Origin: Parasphingopyxis lamellibrachiae
Lineage (GTDB): Bacteria; Pseudomonadota; Alphaproteobacteria; Sphingomonadales; Sphingomonadaceae
Direction of reading: 5' to 3'
Assembly: GCF_003385775.1 (NCBI RefSeq)
Contig: NZ_QRDP01000004.1
Location: forward strand, 930,001-994,000
Length of the DNA stretch: 64,000 nucleotides
How positions within the stretch are numbered: the first letter of the stretch is position 1; each line of letters begins with the position of its first letter. The notes beneath the pieces were generated by a model. It worked only from the letters and a program-made list of their open reading frames with translations, was not told the origin of the DNA and did not search any database. The position numbers were made by a program, and so were the translations under genes. This document shows positions 60,578-64,000 of this stretch, in pieces.

Positions 60578-62116
60578 ATGGCCCGAGACGATGCACCCCA
60601 GCATTTCGATATTCTAGTTGTTGGAGCCGGGATTTCCGGCATCGGCGCTGGCGTTTACCTGCAGCAGAATTGCCCGGGGAAAAGCTATGCGATCCTGGAA
60701 AATCGGGAGAGCTTCGGGGGCACATGGGACCTGTTCCGCTATCCCGGGATCCGCTCGGACTCCGACATGTTCACGCTTGGCTATGCCTTCAAACCCTGGA
60801 CCGAACAGAAAGCCATCGCCGACGGGCCCTCGATCCTCAACTATCTGGACGAGACCGCCACCGAATATGGCATCCATGACAAGATCCGCTATCGCCACAA
60901 TGTGAAAGCGGCGAGCTGGTCATCCGAAACCGCTTGCTGGACGGTGGATGTCGAAGCGGGCGAGAATGCCGAGCCGCGGCAATATACCTGTAATTTCCTC
61001 TATATGTGCAGCGGCTATTACAATTATGAATCCGGCTACACGCCGGACTGGAAAGGGTTTGGGGATTTCGAAGGCCAGATCGTGCACCCCCAGCACTGGC
61101 CCCAGGATCTCGACTATGCGGGCAAAGAGGTATTGGTCATAGGGTCCGGCGCGACGGCCGTGACACTGGTCCCGGCCATGCTCGACAGCGAGAATCCCGC
61201 CGGCCATGTCACCATGCTCCAGCGCTCCCCCACCTATATGGTCTCGCGCCCGGCCAGCGACAGATTTGCCAACTTCCTGCGCAGAATTCTCCCTTCGAAA
61301 TGGGCCTATTCGCTTATCCGCAAGAAACATGTGACGCTCCAGCAGCTGATCTTCCGCCGCGCCCGAACCAAACCGGACAAGGTGAAAGAGGTATTGCTCA
61401 AACATGTGCGCGAGGAATTGGGCGAGAATTACGATGTCGCAACCCATTTCACGCCCAGCTACAACCCCTGGGAGCAGCGGCTTTGCCTGGTGCCGGACAG
61501 TGATTTCTTCAGCGCGGTGAAGGCCGGAAAAGCGTCGGTCGTTACCGACCATATCGATCGCTTCACCAAGACGGGGATCAAACTGCAGTCCGGCGAGGAA
61601 CTAGCCGCCGACATTATCGTCACGGCAACCGGCCTCGATCTGCAAATGGCAGGCGGCATAGATGTTACGGTGGATGGGAAAGCGATCAATTTCCACGACA
61701 CGATCACCTATAAGGCGATGATGTTCTCGGACGTGCCCAACTTTGCCATCTCCTTCGGCTATACCAATGCTTCCTGGACGCTGCGCGCGGACCTGACGAA
61801 CGAATATGTGTGCCGGATGATCAATTATATGGACGACAATGGCGTCGAAATCGCAACGCCGCGCCTGCCGGACGATGATGTCATCGAACGGAGGCCCTGG
61901 GTCGATTTCTCATCCGGTTATTTCAAGCGGGCCGAGAGCAAATTGCCTTCTCAGGGCCATAAGGGCGTGTGGCAGAATCTGCAGAACTATCCCAAGGATA
62001 TTCGCGCGCTCAAACATGGCGCGATCGACGATGGCGCGATCGAGTTCCGGAAAAGATCGGCGGCGGCATCGACTGCATCCGAACCCGAAGAAACCGCTGC
62101 AATCGCGGCCGAATAG
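60578..62116 (+). CDS. Baeyer-Villiger-type flavin monooxygenase
   Basis: The 512-residue protein has an FAD site GAGISG (16-21), an NADPH site GSGATA (189-194), and between them the Baeyer-Villiger fingerprint F-x-G-x-x-x-H-x-x-x-W-P (FEGQIVHPQHWP, 164-175). It should use NADPH and oxygen to insert an oxygen atom next to a carbonyl or to oxidise a soft nucleophile. GAGAGGA lies upstream of the ATG. The substrate is unknown; ketones from steroids or terpenes are typical for such enzymes in sphingomonads. The stop is 9 nt from the convergent tgt stop. Confidence 0.9.
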   Translation: MARDDAPQHFDILVVGAGISGIGAGVYLQQNCPGKSYAILENRESFGGTWDLFRYPGIRSDSDMFTLGYAFKPWTEQKAIADGPSILNYLDETATEYGIHDKIRYRHNVKAASWSSETACWTVDVEAGENAEPRQYTCNFLYMCSGYYNYESGYTPDWKGFGDFEGQIVHPQHWPQDLDYAGKEVLVIGSGATAVTLVPAMLDSENPAGHVTMLQRSPTYMVSRPASDRFANFLRRILPSKWAYSLIRKKHVTLQQLIFRRARTKPDKVKEVLLKHVREELGENYDVATHFTPSYNPWEQRLCLVPDSDFFSAVKAGKASVVTDHIDRFTKTGIKLQSGEELAADIIVTATGLDLQMAGGIDVTVDGKAINFHDTITYKAMMFSDVPNFAISFGYTNASWTLRADLTNEYVCRMINYMDDNGVEIATPRLPDDDVIERRPWVDFSSGYFKRAESKLPSQGHKGVWQNLQNYPKDIRALKHGAIDDGAIEFRKRSAAASTASEPEETAAIAAE

Positions 62117-62125
62117 CGCGATACC

Positions 62126-63274
<1,149 letters not shown>

Positions 63275-64000
63275 TTAGGGCAGCAACAGGCTCGCGTCAC
63301 CATAGCTGTAGAAACGGTATTTCTCGGCAATGGCGTGCTTATAGGCTGACTGCATCCGTTCGCGGCCCATCAGCGCGCTGACGAGCATGAACAGGGTCGA
63401 ACGCGGCAGGTGGAAGTTCGTCATCAGCCCGTCGATCGCGCGGAAGCGATAGCCGGGCGTGATGAAGATCGCCGTGTCATCCTCGAATGGATGGATAAGG
63501 CCCTCCTCGTCGGCTGCGCTTTCCAGAAGGCGCAAACTCGTCGTGCCGACCCCTATAATCCGGCCGCCGGCGGCCCGCGCTGCGTTCAGGCGCTTCGCCG
63601 TGCCCGTATCGATACGGCCCCATTCGGCATGCATGACATGGTCGTCGCTATCATCCGCCTTCATCGGCAGAAAAGTCCCGGCCCCGACATGCAGGGTCAG
63701 CGTGACATGGTCGACACCGGCGGCGGTCAGGCGTGTCAGCAGCTCTGGCGTAAAATGCAGCGCGGCAGTCGGCGCGGCCACCGCCCCCTTTTCCCGCGCG
63801 AACATGGTCTGGTAATCCGCAGCGTCGCGATCGTCGGTCGGGCGCTTGCCGGCGATATAGGGCGGCAGTGGCATCGTGCCCGCGCGCTCCAGCAATATCT
63901 CGACAGGCTCGCTTCCTTCGAATGTCAGGAGAAAGCTGCCATCGGCCCCGCGATCGGAGGCTATCGCCGCAACCTCTCCGCCAAAATCGATCCGGTCTCC
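63275..64000 (-). CDS. queA: tRNA preQ1-34 S-adenosylmethionine ribosyltransferase-isomerase, 5' end outside the window
   Basis: QueA transfers and isomerises the ribosyl part of SAM onto preQ1 in tRNA, giving epoxyqueuosine. The frame is open from the stop at 63275 to the window edge, 241 codons, so about a third of the protein is missing at its N-terminus. Clear family segments are [39 protein letters not shown] and [17 protein letters not shown]. It is followed by tgt. Confidence 0.95.
   Translation of the reverse strand, partial: GDRIDFGGEVAAIASDRGADGSFLLTFEGSEPVEILLERAGTMPLPPYIAGKRPTDDRDAADYQTMFAREKGAVAAPTAALHFTPELLTRLTAAGVDHVTLTLHVGAGTFLPMKADDSDDHVMHAEWGRIDTGTAKRLNAARAAGGRIIGVGTTSLRLLESAADEEGLIHPFEDDTAIFITPGYRFRAIDGLMTNFHLPRSTLFMLVSALMGRERMQSAYKHAIAEKYRFYSYGDASLLLP

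Overview
The window is GC-rich chromosomal DNA of an alphaproteobacterium, very probably a member of the Sphingomonadales. Several things point there: the split F0 operon with both b and b' subunits, a CpdR-type receiver protein, SapC, a BlaI/M56 peptidase pair, HrcA-GrpE kept apart from DnaK-DnaJ, and an intergenic copy of a short hairpin repeat familiar from sphingomonad genomes. I saw no phage, insertion sequence, CRISPR array or plasmid function. The window is almost fully coding. The long open frames antisense to genes are what GC-rich codon usage produces.

Layout, left half. 0-3.6 kb: an unknown exported protein and a 45-residue membrane microprotein (minus), divergent from aroK-aroB. 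3.6-9.2 kb: a minus-strand run of a Mur-type ligase, radA, cvpA, an IscU-like scaffold protein and a K+/H+ antiporter. It is divergent from an LD-carboxypeptidase. 10.2-18.4 kb: a PAS histidine kinase, a large patatin phospholipase, and an envelope cluster of two FemAB-like transferases, a polysaccharide deacetylase and a polytopic membrane protein. 18.4-28.3 kb: uvrC, a cupin, the F0 operon atpI-B-E-F'-F with a very stable hairpin after atpE, and the outer-membrane lipid-transport operon ydbH-ynbE-ydbL. 28.3-36.5 kb: radC, a quinone reductase, purB, a TPR/2-oxoglutarate oxygenase, dnaJ, dnaK with a heat-shock type promoter, and a copper chaperone.

Layout, right half. 36.6-40.4 kb is the least understood part. 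It holds a pair of secreted proteins built from one ~120-residue repeat (two copies and one copy), a small HExxH protein, a glycine-zipper protein and a GNAT. 40.4-47 kb: grpE-hrcA, then blaI and an unusual M56 peptidase with a long charged helix, then rph-rdgB-hemW. 47-52 kb keeps orders known from E. coli: an LpoA-like lipoprotein divergent from rsmI-yraN, then gshB, xerC and DUF484. 52-64 kb: a GntP permease, tRNA-Val(GAC), cpdR, an N-formylglutamate amidohydrolase, sapC, a GlcD-type flavoprotein, a DEAD-box helicase, a Baeyer-Villiger-type monooxygenase, and tgt with queA cut by the window edge.

Most genes are core housekeeping. Themes that recur are the cell envelope (peptidoglycan recycling, glycan modification, lipid transport, LpoA-like lipoprotein) and proteostasis (DnaK/J, GrpE, HrcA, CpdR). 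The most promising leads for new biology are the secreted repeat family, the BlaI/M56 pair whose peptidase carries a coiled coil where a ligand sensor would be expected, and the FemAB/deacetylase cluster.
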